DNA of 64,000 nucleotides from Paenibacillus sonchi (GTDB lineage Bacteria > Bacillota > Bacilli > Paenibacillales > Paenibacillaceae). The notes under the pieces were generated by a model, which saw nothing but the letters and a program-made list of their open reading frames with translations, was not told where the DNA came from and did not search any database. Positions 46,992 through 56,038 of the stretch are shown one piece after another (positions within the stretch are counted from its first letter, which is position 1; every line of letters begins with the position of its first letter). The stretch spans positions 310,001 through 374,000 of the forward strand of contig NZ_CP068595.1 of NCBI RefSeq assembly GCF_016772475.1, in the 5' to 3' direction. The translations under genes were made by a program, and so were the position numbers.

Positions 46992-48668
46992 CTAAGGTTT
47001 CAGCGTCAAGAATTCAGCAATCGGTCCCAGTGCAAGCGCCGGAAAGAATGTCAATGCCCCGACAATCAGTACCGTACCCAGAAAAACAGTACCAAACAGA
47101 GCCTTGTCCGTACGGAACGTCCCTGAGGTTTCCGGTACAGTTTTCTTGGCTGCCAGTGAACCGGCTACAGCCAGCATCGCAATGATGGAGAAATACCGGC
47201 CAAGGAACATCACAATTCCGGTGGAGATATTCCAGAACGGCGTTGCATCGCCAAGCCCCTCAAAACCGGAGCCATTGTTGGCGGCAGCGGAAGTGAATTC
47301 ATACAGCGCCTGTGTCAGCCCGTGAAAGCCGGGATTCGAAAGGGTATCGGACTGGGTGAGCAGCGCCAGGGCCGTAGGCAGCAGAATAAGCATCGGATTG
47401 ATAATCAGCGTGACTGCAATCAGCTTCATTTCCTTACCTTCTATTTTTTTACCAAGAAACTCCGGTGTTCGTCCTACCATCAGACCCGATAGAAATACGG
47501 CAATCATCGTATACATTAGCACGTTAACAAAGCCTACCCCGACACCGCCAAATACTGTATTCAGCATCATATTGCCGATCGTAATCAATCCGCCTATAGG
47601 CGTCAGCGTATCATGCATCGTATTGACCGCTCCTGTCTCTGATGCTGTCGTAACAACCGAGTACAGGGCAGACTGGGCAACGCCGAACCTGGCCTCCTTC
47701 CCTTCCATGGAGCCTTGCTGATGCTGAATCCCCAGAGCGTTGACGGCCGGATTTCCTGCATTTTCACTCGCCAGCGAAATCCCCAGGAAGACTATGAACA
47801 TCATGGCCATCGATACGAACAGCACCCGGCCCTGTTTTTTATTGCCGACCATTTTCCCGTAGGTAAAAGGAAGCCCCGTACCCAGCAGCAGCATGAGCAG
47901 AATTTGCAGCAGGTTGCTGACCGCATCCGGATTTTCGAAAGGATGGGCAGAATTGACACCAAAGAATCCGCCGCCGTTGTTGCCCAGCTCTTTAATGGAC
48001 AGGAAAGAGGCTACAGGACCGCGCGCGATCTCTTGTGTCACACCTTCCAGCGTATGGCCCAGAGCAGTAGGCTCCAGCGTTTGGGGCACACCAAGAGCCA
48101 CGAAAACAAATGCCAGGACAAAACAGATCGGCAGCAGAATCCGGGTGATTGCCCGGACCATATCCACGAAGAAGTTCCCCAGGGGTTTCCCGGTCAAACC
48201 GCGGATAATGGCGATTCCCACAGCAAGCCCGGTAGCGGGGGAGGTAAACATCATAAATACGATAGCCAGCATTTGCGACAGATAGGATAGCCCGCTTTCG
48301 CCGCTGTAATGCTGAAGATTAGTATTTGCCATAAAGCTGATTACCGTATTAAAAGCAAGTGTCGGCTCCATCGAAGCAATCCCGCTTGGATTTAACGGCA
48401 GCGCACCCTGAAACCTGAAAATCAGATAGACCAGCAGCATCATCACTGCATTGCTGAGGACCGCAGCCAGAGCGTATTGCTTCCAGTTATAGTTCTCCTT
48501 ACGTATTCCGCCAATCGCATAAATCGGTTTCTCCAGCCAGCCGAACCAGCGGTCCAGCCCTGTTCGCTCATAATTGAAGACTTGAGCCATATACAGTCCC
48601 GCAGGACGGGCAAGCAGCAAGGAGAGCAATAAGGTTATAGCAATTGCGATATAAGAAATCATGGTCAC
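46992..48668 (-). CDS. kdpA: Potassium-transporting ATPase subunit KdpA
   Basis: K+ channel-like subunit, 558 aa with about ten membrane segments. Selectivity-filter-type stretches: MANTNLQHYSGESGLSY, ELGNNGGGFFGVNSAHPFEN, TASETGAVNTM and SAAANNGSGFEGLG. The start is GTG 48668 with AGGAGGGA eight bases upstream (ATG two codons later is an alternative). It follows kdpF by 23 bases. Confidence 0.96.
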   Translation of the reverse strand: MTMISYIAIAITLLLSLLLARPAGLYMAQVFNYERTGLDRWFGWLEKPIYAIGGIRKENYNWKQYALAAVLSNAVMMLLVYLIFRFQGALPLNPSGIASMEPTLAFNTVISFMANTNLQHYSGESGLSYLSQMLAIVFMMFTSPATGLAVGIAIIRGLTGKPLGNFFVDMVRAITRILLPICFVLAFVFVALGVPQTLEPTALGHTLEGVTQEIARGPVASFLSIKELGNNGGGFFGVNSAHPFENPDAVSNLLQILLMLLLGTGLPFTYGKMVGNKKQGRVLFVSMAMMFIVFLGISLASENAGNPAVNALGIQHQQGSMEGKEARFGVAQSALYSVVTTASETGAVNTMHDTLTPIGGLITIGNMMLNTVFGGVGVGFVNVLMYTMIAVFLSGLMVGRTPEFLGKKIEGKEMKLIAVTLIINPMLILLPTALALLTQSDTLSNPGFHGLTQALYEFTSAAANNGSGFEGLGDATPFWNISTGIVMFLGRYFSIIAMLAVAGSLAAKKTVPETSGTFRTDKALFGTVFLGTVLIVGALTFFPALALGPIAEFLTLKP

Positions 48669-48691
48669 TTAAATCCCTCCTGAAATCGTTA

Positions 48692-48772
48692 CTAGAATTT
48701 TTCCGGATTAATCAGCGCGTAAGTTAAATACACAAAGAGAGCTGCTACGATTATTCCCAGTACCCACATCAT
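48692..48772 (-). CDS. kdpF: KdpF, small stabilising subunit of the Kdp pump
   Basis: 26 aa, a single membrane helix ending in the family's YALINPEKF. It begins MMWVLGIIVAALF, overlaps the preceding small gene by 4 bases (ATGA) and has AAGG before the ATG. Position directly before kdpA is canonical. Confidence 0.9.
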   Translation of the reverse strand: MMWVLGIIVAALFVYLTYALINPEKF

Positions 48773-48876
48773 CCTTGGTCACTCCCTTTATCGATGGTTC
48801 CGGAAGCCCATTGCGCCAGCCCGACCATGAGCAGGGTGAGTATGATTAGTGCGGCAATCATATAAATGTCCAACAT
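48769..48876 (-). CDS. 35-aa single-span membrane peptide upstream of kdpF
   Basis: Reads MLDIYMIAALIILTLLMVGL followed by AQWASGTIDKGSDQG. One hydrophobic helix with a short charged tail. ATG 48876 has the strong AAGGAGGTC upstream, and the stop overlaps the kdpF start, so it is translated and coupled to kdpF. No family known to me; possibly an extra Kdp accessory subunit or a duplicated KdpF-like helix. Confidence 0.75.
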   Translation of the reverse strand: MLDIYMIAALIILTLLMVGLAQWASGTIDKGSDQG

Positions 48877-48901
48877 GTGTATAGACCTCCTTCTGAAATT
48901 T

Positions 48902-49303
48902 TCATTTATCCAGCAAAAAAGAATGGTTATTGCTGGTCGTTCGAATCACGAAATCTGCACCCAGTGCCTTATAAATGAGTTGCGGGTAATGATTTTTCGT
49001 GATGATGTAAATGGTTCCGTGTGTCCATTGGCGGATGAGCTCAAGCAACTCACAGCATGGGCCGAGTGCTTCTTCAAAAAAATACACTGCGGTGAACTCA
49101 TTTATTGGCAGCTGCCCTAACTGCTTCTTTTTAATGTCTGCATCAATAACATTCAATACTCCCAATTCTTGCAGGCGTTCTCGTTCACCCGGACTGCATG
49201 CCAGAGCAGCAAACGACTTGTTCTCCTCACTTAGCGTTAGTACAAACTGTTCTCCGGCCGGGTTAGGAGCGAACACCAATACCATGGCATTCTGGCCCAT
49301 CAT
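48902..49303 (-). CDS. RCK/TrkA-N-like hypothetical protein in the kdp operon
   Basis: 133 aa, soluble. Alternating strands and helices (MVLVFAPNPAG; FAALACSPGERERLQELGV; FTAVYFFEE; GTIYIITKNHYPQLIYKALG then ADFVIRT) follow the order of a Rossmann RCK-N domain, including the typical KALGADFVIRT end. The GxGxxG nucleotide loop is missing. RCK domains gate K+ channels and transporters, so a role in K+ sensing is plausible from fold and position but unproven. Two ATGs in tandem follow AAGGGAA. It lies 25 bases before the small membrane gene. Confidence 0.72.
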   Translation of the reverse strand: MMGQNAMVLVFAPNPAGEQFVLTLSEENKSFAALACSPGERERLQELGVLNVIDADIKKKQLGQLPINEFTAVYFFEEALGPCCELLELIRQWTHGTIYIITKNHYPQLIYKALGADFVIRTTSNNHSFLLDK

Positions 49304-49331
49304 TTCCCTTCTTTCTGAGGTTAACCCCTTG

Positions 49332-49667
49332 TCAAACGTAGTATCTGTCTTCGCCCAGCACCTGGTTCACAGCCTTGAGGAAGGCTGCATAACCTCCATC
49401 CCTATCCTGCCGGGAAGCCAGCGCCAGCAGCATCGTCTGCCCGATTTGCCTGCCGTCCAGCTCATAGCTGCCTGACAGGATTTCTCTAACCTCGTCCTCG
49501 GGCGCTCCCTGGGCGAACTTTCGGGCCGCTTTATAAATGTCTTTATTTTCATAGCAGCCTTGCACTCCCGCCTTCCGCATGTCGGCAACATCGTATAGTT
49601 TTTTTATCGAATACAGCACCACCAGCAGAATTGAGATCAGCCCCGTGTTTCTTAACAATCCTTCCAT
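49332..49667 (-). CDS. Hypothetical membrane-anchored protein, first gene of kdp operon
   Basis: 111 aa. One N-terminal hydrophobic segment (about residues 5-24, GLISILLVVLYSIKKLYDV) and a cytosolic helical domain (DIYKAARKFAQGAPEDEVRE; GYAAFLKAVNQVLGEDRYYV). No family recognised. ATG 49667 has AGAGGTGGTGG upstream. It follows the KdpE-like direct repeats at 49774-49792 and opens the operon containing kdpFABC, suggesting a role in the potassium response. Confidence 0.7.
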   Translation of the reverse strand: MEGLLRNTGLISILLVVLYSIKKLYDVADMRKAGVQGCYENKDIYKAARKFAQGAPEDEVREILSGSYELDGRQIGQTMLLALASRQDRDGGYAAFLKAVNQVLGEDRYYV

Positions 49668-49725
49668 CCCCCACCACCTCTTTCCTGATCCGCCAGCCCG
49701 ACTTATGCTTTTGCTTCCGAGATTC

Positions 49726-49792
49726 AGAGTAACACTTCCGCCATAAGTTTAGGGTTAGGGTTTTCTTGGAGGTATTAAGATCATCTAAAGAT
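49726..49792 (-). promoter_or_regulatory. Candidate KdpE operator and promoter of the kdp structural operon
   Basis: Minus strand: ATCTTTAG and ATCTTAAT at an 11-base spacing (49785-49792 and 49774-49781), then a possible -10, TACTCT (49726-49731). The same ATCTTAAT pair with the same spacing and nearly the same distance to a -10 precedes kdpD. No good -35 is visible, which fits activation. Confidence 0.55.
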
Positions 49793-49811
49793 TCAAATGG
49801 GAAGTGGAACG

Positions 49812-49845
49812 CCAAAAAACCATGCCCTCAAAAGGGCATGGTTGA
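49812..49845 (-). terminator. Terminator of kdpDE
   Basis: Minus-strand stem AACCATGCCCT / AGGGCATGGTT with a 4-base loop, then TTTT. It lies 27 bases after the kdpE stop and separates kdpDE from the structural operon. Confidence 0.9.
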
Positions 49846-49869
49846 TCACGCAGGTTAAATTAAAACCGG

Positions 49870-50577
49870 TCAGCTATCGTCACCGACTTGAAGCATCCGG
49901 TAGCCAATTCCGATATGTGTTTGAATATACTTGAATTGCGCGGGGGTTTTTTCGATTTTTTTCCTTAAGGTTGCCATAAATACCCGCAAGGAAGGGATAT
50001 CCACGGTAGGACTGCCCCAAATTTCATGCAGGATATAATTATGGGTCAGCACCTTGCCTACATTTTTGGCCAGCAGACACAGAAGCTTGTATTCACTTGG
50101 GGTCAGATGGATTTCTTCTTCACCGATCCATACGCATCCGGCGGCATAATCAATCCTCAGGTTTCCGTTGACGAAGCTGGATGCATCCTTGAGAAGCTTG
50201 TCACTGTCGTACCGGATTCTCCGCAGACTGACCCGCAGTCTGGCCAGCAGTTCCTCCACACTGAAGGGCTTGGTCAGATAATCATCCGCCCCCGCATCCA
50301 GCGCCTCTATTTTGTCCCGGTCTTCGCTGCGTGCACTGACCACGATAATCGGCAAATTCGACCATGTGCGGATCTTTTTAATGATGTCCACACCATCCAT
50401 ATCCGGCAACCCCAAGTCGAGGATCATCAGCTCCGGCTGGCTGGATACCGCTTCTAATATGGAGGCTTCGCCCGTCTCAGCCGTATGATATTTATACCCT
50501 TGGGTCTCCAGCGTGGTTGTAATCAGCTTGCGGATGGGCTTGTCGTCCTCCACGACAAGAATTAAAGGCTTATTCAT
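49870..50577 (-). CDS. kdpE: KdpE response regulator
   Basis: OmpR-family regulator of the kdp genes, 235 aa. Receiver: LVVEDDKPIRKLI, MILDLGLPDMDGVDII with phospho-Asp in LDLGLP, IIVVSARSEDRDKIEALDAG, DDYLTKPFSVEELLAR. The DNA-binding half has LTPSEYKLLCLLAKNVGKVL and LRKKIEKTP, IGIGYRML. ATG 50577 (MNKPLILVVEDD) is nine bases after AGGAGG and overlaps the kdpD stop by 8 bases, so the two are co-translated. Likely target sites are the direct repeats at 53368-53388 and 49774-49792. Confidence 0.95.
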   Translation of the reverse strand: MNKPLILVVEDDKPIRKLITTTLETQGYKYHTAETGEASILEAVSSQPELMILDLGLPDMDGVDIIKKIRTWSNLPIIVVSARSEDRDKIEALDAGADDYLTKPFSVEELLARLRVSLRRIRYDSDKLLKDASSFVNGNLRIDYAAGCVWIGEEEIHLTPSEYKLLCLLAKNVGKVLTHNYILHEIWGSPTVDIPSLRVFMATLRKKIEKTPAQFKYIQTHIGIGYRMLQVGDDS

Positions 50578-53269
50578 GAACATTGACCTCCTCAGCGTGC
50601 AGGGTGAAATAAAATACCGTGCCTTTGGGGACATTATCCCTCACGCCTATCGTCCCTCCATGGGCATTCACAATGGACTTGCACAAAGACAGCCCCAGGC
50701 CCAGGCCACGGCGGCCATCCCCGCGAATGTTATCCGCTGTATAAAACATCTCAAACAGCCTGGCCTTGGCTTCCTCAGAAATACCCGGACCATCATCGGA
50801 GATTTCCACAATGACCCGATGCCCGTCCTGTCTGGCCGAAACCGTAATGTGGGAACCCTGTTGGGTATACTTAATGGCGTTATCCACAATATTGATCAGA
50901 ACCTGCACAATCAGCCGGGAATCCATCCGGGCCATAAGAAGCTCATCATCGAGTTTCGTGTGAATCACATGCTTCTCACTGTTGCGGTTCACGTGAAGGA
51001 GTGCTTCGGAGATCACCTCCTCCATTAATTCTGCCTGAAAATTAAGATTCAGTGTGCCATTTTCAATCCGGCTGATCGACAGCAAATTTTCCACCAAATG
51101 AATCAGCCAGATAGAGTCATCATAAATATCCGTGTACAGTCCTTTTTTCTGTTCCTCGCTAAGGACCCCGGAATTTCCCACCAGAATTCCTGCGTTCCCC
51201 GAGATGCTGGTAAGGGGGGTCCGCAGATCATGAGAGATCGAGCGGAGCAGATTGGCACGCAGATGCTCCTGCTGAATTTGCATGGAAATTTCTTTTTGTT
51301 TTTCGTTCAGTTTTTCTTTTTCCAGCGCAAGTGCACATTCTCCCAGCATGGCAATCATCAGGCCCTTCTCAAAAACCTCTAATGGCTCTTCCTGCTCCAT
51401 CACAATAGCGGCCACTGCAAAAACCGTGTCGCCTCCGCGCACAGCATGATACAGGCAATTTGCGCCAAAAAATGTATCCGTGGTCGCTCCCGCACGCTTG
51501 TTGTTCTTCAATACCCAATCTGCAACGGCACGTTCATTGCTGCCCGTGTACGTATGCGGATCAACTTCAGAGCCTTCCTTTGGAAAAATCAGCGGTGTGC
51601 TCAATGCGCCTTCCTGAACCGAATAAAAAATAACCGTCCTGTCCAGCAGCTTAACCATCTGATGGGCCATTTCATCAATGATCGCCGGGGAATCCTTCGC
51701 CTGCTGCAGCTTCCGGCTGGTTTCCAGAAGAACCTCCGTCCGGTAGGCTTTTTGTGCGGATTGACGGGCCTGCTCGCTTACCCGCATGGTCAGTGTACTG
51801 GTTATGAACGAGGCCGCCAGCATCACCAGAAAAGTAACCGGATACCCTGCTTCATACGCATTCAGAGAATAGTAAGGCTCGGTAAAAAAGTAATTGAACA
51901 CAAGCACACTCATCACCGAAGAAACGGCGCTGTACACCCTTCCCTTGGTCACAATTGCGCTTAACAGAACCCCCAGAATATATACAGTAATAATATTGGA
52001 TTCCAGAAACCCCAGATAGCGAAACCAGATGCCGATCAGGGTGCAGACCACTAGAATGGCAATCGTCTTGTTGGTATCTGCCAGCGACAGCTTGGGATAT
52101 CTCGCGTATAGAGGTAATCTTTTGTAAAAAGAGGGTTGAGTATAGGGAATAATATAGATTTCAATATTGGGAAGCAGAGTGGTGAGCTTATCTACGAGAT
52201 TAGATTTAGCATACCCTCTCTTTTTAAAGGGAGAGCGGCCGAGGACAATTTTGGAAACCCGGCTTGTTTTGGCATATTCCGCGATCTGTCCCGGAACATC
52301 CTCTCCATACACCGTCGCGATATTCGCCCCCATTTGCTCAGCCAGCCTTAAATTATCCCTCAGCTCGGTTTTGTTTTTTTGGGTTAATTTTTGGGTTTGC
52401 GGTGTTTCTACAAAAAGTGCCGTAAACTGTCCATGGAAGGCTTCAGCCATTCTCGCAGCCGCCCTGATCACTTTCTTATTGGAAGCGGCCGAGGATAGGC
52501 AGACCAAAATATGATCTTTGGTATCATAATCATTTTTCTTCGCCTGTTCACTAATTTGTATGGCGATCCGGTTTAGCTGGCTTGCCGTATTGCGCAGAGC
52601 AATTTCACGCAGCGCCGTCAGCTTCTCCTTGGTGAACAACTGCCCTATTGCCTGTTCATCAGCATTGTCACGATAAATTTTCCCTTTATTCAAACGGTCT
52701 ATTAAGTCATTAGGTTCAATATCAACCAATTCCACCTGATCCGCACTATCGAATACGCTATCCGGAATGCGTTCCTGAACAGTCATACCGGTAATAGAGT
52801 AGACAATGTCCGTCAGGCTCTCAATCTGCTGGACATTAATCGTCGTATAGACATGAATTCCCGCGCGGAGAAGCTCCTCCACGTCCTGATATCTTTTTTT
52901 GTGGCGGCATCCGGCCGTGTTCGCATGAGCCAAATCGTCCAGCAAAATAAGCTCAGGGCTGCGCTGGAGTGCACGGTCCAGGTCAAATTCCGGAATGACA
53001 GAAGCTTCATAGGACATTTTTATTGGAGGTACAAGCTCCAGGCCTTCCAGCATAGCCAGAGTATCCGGCCGGGCATGGGTTTCTATAAACCCGCCTACCA
53101 CATCGGTCCCCTCTTTTTGCTCCTCATGGGCCGCCTTCAGCATCGCACAGGTTTTTCCTGCACCCGGCGCATACCCAATAAAAATTTTCAGCCTTCCTCT
53201 TCGTCGTCCTGTCTTCATGCCTGTTAACTGTTCAAGTATGGAACCGTCACCGGTCTGATTGATCTCCAT
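50570..53269 (-). CDS. kdpD: KdpD sensor histidine kinase, full length
   Basis: 899 aa. Layout: KdpD ATP-binding domain (IGYAPGAGKTCAML near residue 30; LLDDLAHANTAGCRHKKRYQ; YTTINVQQIESL), USP domain (HILVCLSSAASNKKVIRAA; VLGRSPFKKRG), four membrane segments (about residues 395-495), a GAF region, then HisKA with SISHDLRTPLTSISGNAG and HATPase with NIVDNAIKYT, ISDDGPGIS and RGLGLGLSLCKSI. It senses low K+ or osmotic stress and phosphorylates KdpE. Transcribed as kdpD-kdpE from its own promoter, unlike the usual position after kdpC. Confidence 0.95.
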   Translation of the reverse strand: MEINQTGDGSILEQLTGMKTGRRRGRLKIFIGYAPGAGKTCAMLKAAHEEQKEGTDVVGGFIETHARPDTLAMLEGLELVPPIKMSYEASVIPEFDLDRALQRSPELILLDDLAHANTAGCRHKKRYQDVEELLRAGIHVYTTINVQQIESLTDIVYSITGMTVQERIPDSVFDSADQVELVDIEPNDLIDRLNKGKIYRDNADEQAIGQLFTKEKLTALREIALRNTASQLNRIAIQISEQAKKNDYDTKDHILVCLSSAASNKKVIRAAARMAEAFHGQFTALFVETPQTQKLTQKNKTELRDNLRLAEQMGANIATVYGEDVPGQIAEYAKTSRVSKIVLGRSPFKKRGYAKSNLVDKLTTLLPNIEIYIIPYTQPSFYKRLPLYARYPKLSLADTNKTIAILVVCTLIGIWFRYLGFLESNIITVYILGVLLSAIVTKGRVYSAVSSVMSVLVFNYFFTEPYYSLNAYEAGYPVTFLVMLAASFITSTLTMRVSEQARQSAQKAYRTEVLLETSRKLQQAKDSPAIIDEMAHQMVKLLDRTVIFYSVQEGALSTPLIFPKEGSEVDPHTYTGSNERAVADWVLKNNKRAGATTDTFFGANCLYHAVRGGDTVFAVAAIVMEQEEPLEVFEKGLMIAMLGECALALEKEKLNEKQKEISMQIQQEHLRANLLRSISHDLRTPLTSISGNAGILVGNSGVLSEEQKKGLYTDIYDDSIWLIHLVENLLSISRIENGTLNLNFQAELMEEVISEALLHVNRNSEKHVIHTKLDDELLMARMDSRLIVQVLINIVDNAIKYTQQGSHITVSARQDGHRVIVEISDDGPGISEEAKARLFEMFYTADNIRGDGRRGLGLGLSLCKSIVNAHGGTIGVRDNVPKGTVFYFTLHAEEVNVHE

Positions 53270-53321
53270 CCCCTGCCCGCTTTCTGCTTATCACTTTGGT
53301 TGCACACGCCTTCATCTACTT

Positions 53322-53388
53322 AGTATAACATGTGCAAAATCAGCATCGTATTATGACTTTGGCTGCCGCATTAAGATTGCATTAAGAT
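53322..53388 (-). promoter_or_regulatory. Promoter and candidate KdpE operator of kdpDE
   Basis: Minus strand: two copies of ATCTTAATGC (53379-53388 and 53368-53377) one helical turn apart, then TATACT (53322-53327) as -10 with a poor -35 (TACGAT). The arrangement fits an activator-dependent promoter bound by an OmpR-type dimer, suggesting that KdpE controls its own operon. Confidence 0.62.
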
Positions 53389-53552
53389 CCGCTCAGCCCC
53401 CGGAACACCAACCCTGCCAGCTTGAATCTCCGGATAATGCGGGACAACCTATGAAAAAAGAAAACCGCTCCAAAGGAACGGAACTCAGTACGCTTGCTTA
53501 CCCCATTCTTCAAGGATTTGGGCGAAAATCCACCATATATCTATCTTTCCCA

Positions 53553-54800
53553 CTAATCTTCTTCCTCCTGCAGACCACTGTACGCAATGTTCTCTTTCAC
53601 ATCGGTACTATGGTCATCCACCCATGTCTGTGGTCCACGAGTATGAATAATCTCCAGCAAACGCTCAATTCGCCCGCGCAGAGCCTGGCAAATAGCATTT
53701 GAGCGGGCTTCGTCCACAAAGAGCGAATCACGGAAAATATCCTGCACCTCTTCTTCAATGCCGTCCAGTGCAGACAAGTCCAGCCAATCGAAGGAGGTCA
53801 CCAGCTTGATCTGCTCACTATGATCCGGCTTGAACGGCTTGCAGGTCAGCTTACCATCTGCACGAATCAAGCCGAGCGGCTTGGAAAACCAAAGCGATGA
53901 TCCGCTATCATAAATCGGCGATGGCCCAATCCACTTCAGCGTCTCTGCATGGCGAATCACACCAAAATTGTTCTGATGACGATCCTCATTGGCAATCAGG
54001 TAGTCCACTACCATCATCTGGTCAAGCGCCTTAACAATGCCGGGAATGCCCAGCTCCTCACAGCAGCTCACGTAATGCTGATACACCGAAACATGATTCG
54101 GCTTTTGCTGGGTGTGCATCACATACCAGGCGGTAATAAGTTCTGTCTGAGGGGTAATGAAGTTTTCACACACACTATATGGGTAATCTTCTTGCTCCAT
54201 CAGCGTATAGGGGACATGGGGAATTCCGAGCCGTTCCATGATCTTGCTGGCAATTACCTCATTGTATGGTTCTTGCTGGGTGGCCCCGCTTCCCCCTTTG
54301 ATCAAACAACGTTTGCCATTAATAATGGCCCATTTCTTTTTCAGCCAGCCATCGGAGGTATTGTCCGGTGACACCAGGCTCACAGCATCTGACGAGCCTT
54401 TCCCGAACAACACATTCCCCACATCCTCCGAAAAGGGATTGCCGAAAAAGTTAATGGTGTTCCACTTTAACGCCGAGGCTGACGGGCGAATCCAATATTG
54501 ATCGGACAAGCTGAGTCCGTAGCTTTTATCCAGCAGTTTTTGTGTCGCAGACAAGTTCAGTTCAAGCAGCGCTTCTTTAATCCCGTCCCGGCTAGCCGGA
54601 ATTGCACGGCCTCTCCACCATTCATTCAATCCCGCACGGTCTATTTTACCTTTCTTAACAGGTATCCCAACGGGTACATGCTGCTTCGCATACACTTGTC
54701 CAATTGCTGAAATAGAGACTGTCGCTTCATCCAGTTCAATCTCAGCCACGGGTTCATTCTTGTGCATGAGTGTGTAGGATTTATTCCAAGAATCCGCCAT
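53553..54800 (-). CDS. HipA/CtkA-like protein kinase
   Basis: 415 aa, soluble. The C-terminal half carries HipA-fold kinase motifs: CLIKGGSGATQQEPYNEV (nucleotide-binding and Glu), DYLIANEDRHQNNFGV (catalytic Asp-Arg-His and Asn) and PIYDSGSSLW (metal-binding Asp). The N-terminal ~190 residues (ARAIPASRDGIKEAL; TINFFGNPFSEDVGNVLF) are typical of this stand-alone group, related to H. pylori CtkA. No HipB-like antitoxin gene lies beside it. The start is ATG 54800 (MADSWNKSYTLMHK) with GGAG eight bases upstream, not the TTG/ATG 31 codons earlier. Substrate unknown. Confidence 0.82.
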   Translation of the reverse strand: MADSWNKSYTLMHKNEPVAEIELDEATVSISAIGQVYAKQHVPVGIPVKKGKIDRAGLNEWWRGRAIPASRDGIKEALLELNLSATQKLLDKSYGLSLSDQYWIRPSASALKWNTINFFGNPFSEDVGNVLFGKGSSDAVSLVSPDNTSDGWLKKKWAIINGKRCLIKGGSGATQQEPYNEVIASKIMERLGIPHVPYTLMEQEDYPYSVCENFITPQTELITAWYVMHTQQKPNHVSVYQHYVSCCEELGIPGIVKALDQMMVVDYLIANEDRHQNNFGVIRHAETLKWIGPSPIYDSGSSLWFSKPLGLIRADGKLTCKPFKPDHSEQIKLVTSFDWLDLSALDGIEEEVQDIFRDSLFVDEARSNAICQALRGRIERLLEIIHTRGPQTWVDDHSTDVKENIAYSGLQEEED

Positions 54801-54972
54801 ACTGTTCACTCCATTTCTCGGTTCCTTACTTCCATTACTTTTATTATAACAAGCCTGCAAAAATTTCGTCATGAAGACTTCAAAATTCTCCATTTCCTGG
54901 CAAGGTAAATCATTTTTAAGCTTCAGTTTGCAGGCCCATAATCAATTGCAACTAATATCTCGACAGGTCAGA

Positions 54973-55857
54973 TCATTGTATTCCAAATACATTTTGCAGA
55001 TAGTTATCAAGAATACGAAGGGGCTCGTGTAAAGCCTGGTTTGGAAACTTATGAGTTACCTTATAGCATGTTCTTGGAGGCACCGATACCGATAGTTTCT
55101 GAAGAACAAAATCTCCCATCCGCATCATATGTGCGCCAATCGAAGCGGGAACGATCGTCCATTGTCTGGCGTCCTTCAAAAAAGTAGTGATTAGTCCCGC
55201 TGTGTCCAGATGAACACGGGACGGGCAAAGAGGGTCCCACCACTGGTCATGTCTGAATTGAAACTCTCTATTCCAATTTATGAAGACTTCGTGCTCTGCC
55301 GCCAGTTCTTCCATTTCCACAGTATCTCCAGCCTGCCGCCCCGGCACAGCCAGGCGCAACAGCACTATTTCTTCAGTAAAAAACGGTTTAACAGTGACAC
55401 TAGGCGACACGATTTCCCGCACTACAAACGCCACATCCATCTCGCGCCGCTCAATACTATCAAAAGCCTCCTGAGTATGTTGCGTACGAATTTGCAGTCG
55501 GATTGACGGGGAATACTGATTAAGCATTCTATATACAGGAGGCAAAACAAAGTGACTTATACTTTCGGCAGCGCTTATTGCCAGACTTAACTGCGAACCG
55601 CTAGCCTGTAAGATTTGTGTTTCCCTCCAGAGAGCATCCCATCTTTCCGCAATGCTAAAAAAGTTTTCCCCTTTTGGGGTCAGACTGATTTTGGGTGCCC
55701 CTTTTCTTCGCTCAACCAAAAGGCCGCCCATTTCCTGCTCCAATGTCTTTAACCGATAGCTTACCGTAGCTTGTGACAGGTGCAGCAATTCGGCCGCTTT
55801 GCTTATACTCTCGGTCCGTACGATAGCTAAAAACGCTTCAATCCCAGGAAAATACAT
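54973..55857 (-). CDS. LysR-family transcriptional regulator
   Basis: 294 aa. N-terminal winged helix-turn-helix (residues 1-60: AFLAIVRTESISKAAELLHL; SQATVSYRLKTLEQEMGGLL; then RRKGAPKISLTPKGENF) and a two-lobed effector domain. The start is ATG 55857 (MYFPGIEAFLA) with AAGGAGATA upstream; the open frame extends across the divergent promoter region. Probably regulates the divergent D-2-hydroxyacid dehydrogenase gene 180 bases away; the effector is unknown. Confidence 0.92.
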   Translation of the reverse strand: MYFPGIEAFLAIVRTESISKAAELLHLSQATVSYRLKTLEQEMGGLLVERRKGAPKISLTPKGENFFSIAERWDALWRETQILQASGSQLSLAISAAESISHFVLPPVYRMLNQYSPSIRLQIRTQHTQEAFDSIERREMDVAFVVREIVSPSVTVKPFFTEEIVLLRLAVPGRQAGDTVEMEELAAEHEVFINWNREFQFRHDQWWDPLCPSRVHLDTAGLITTFLKDARQWTIVPASIGAHMMRMGDFVLQKLSVSVPPRTCYKVTHKFPNQALHEPLRILDNYLQNVFGIQ

Positions 55858-56038
55858 AAAATATCTCCTTAATATATAGAAATAATTAATATAGTTCACA
55901 AAATATTTGAGTTTTACAACATTATTCTTTATGTTTAAAATTATCATTAATAAAGACGAGGGGTCAAATGTTTTTTCACGGAGAGTCCTCGTCCTGATTG
56001 CTGCTAGAATGGTAAAGGTTATGAAAGGTGGTTTAGCA
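55858..56038. promoter_or_regulatory. Divergent promoter region of LysR gene and dehydrogenase
   Basis: AT-rich 180-base spacer between two divergent genes. Interrupted palindromic A/T stretches (for example around 55870-55895) could be LysR sites, but no clear T-N11-A box or promoter hexamers were fixed. Confidence 0.4.
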
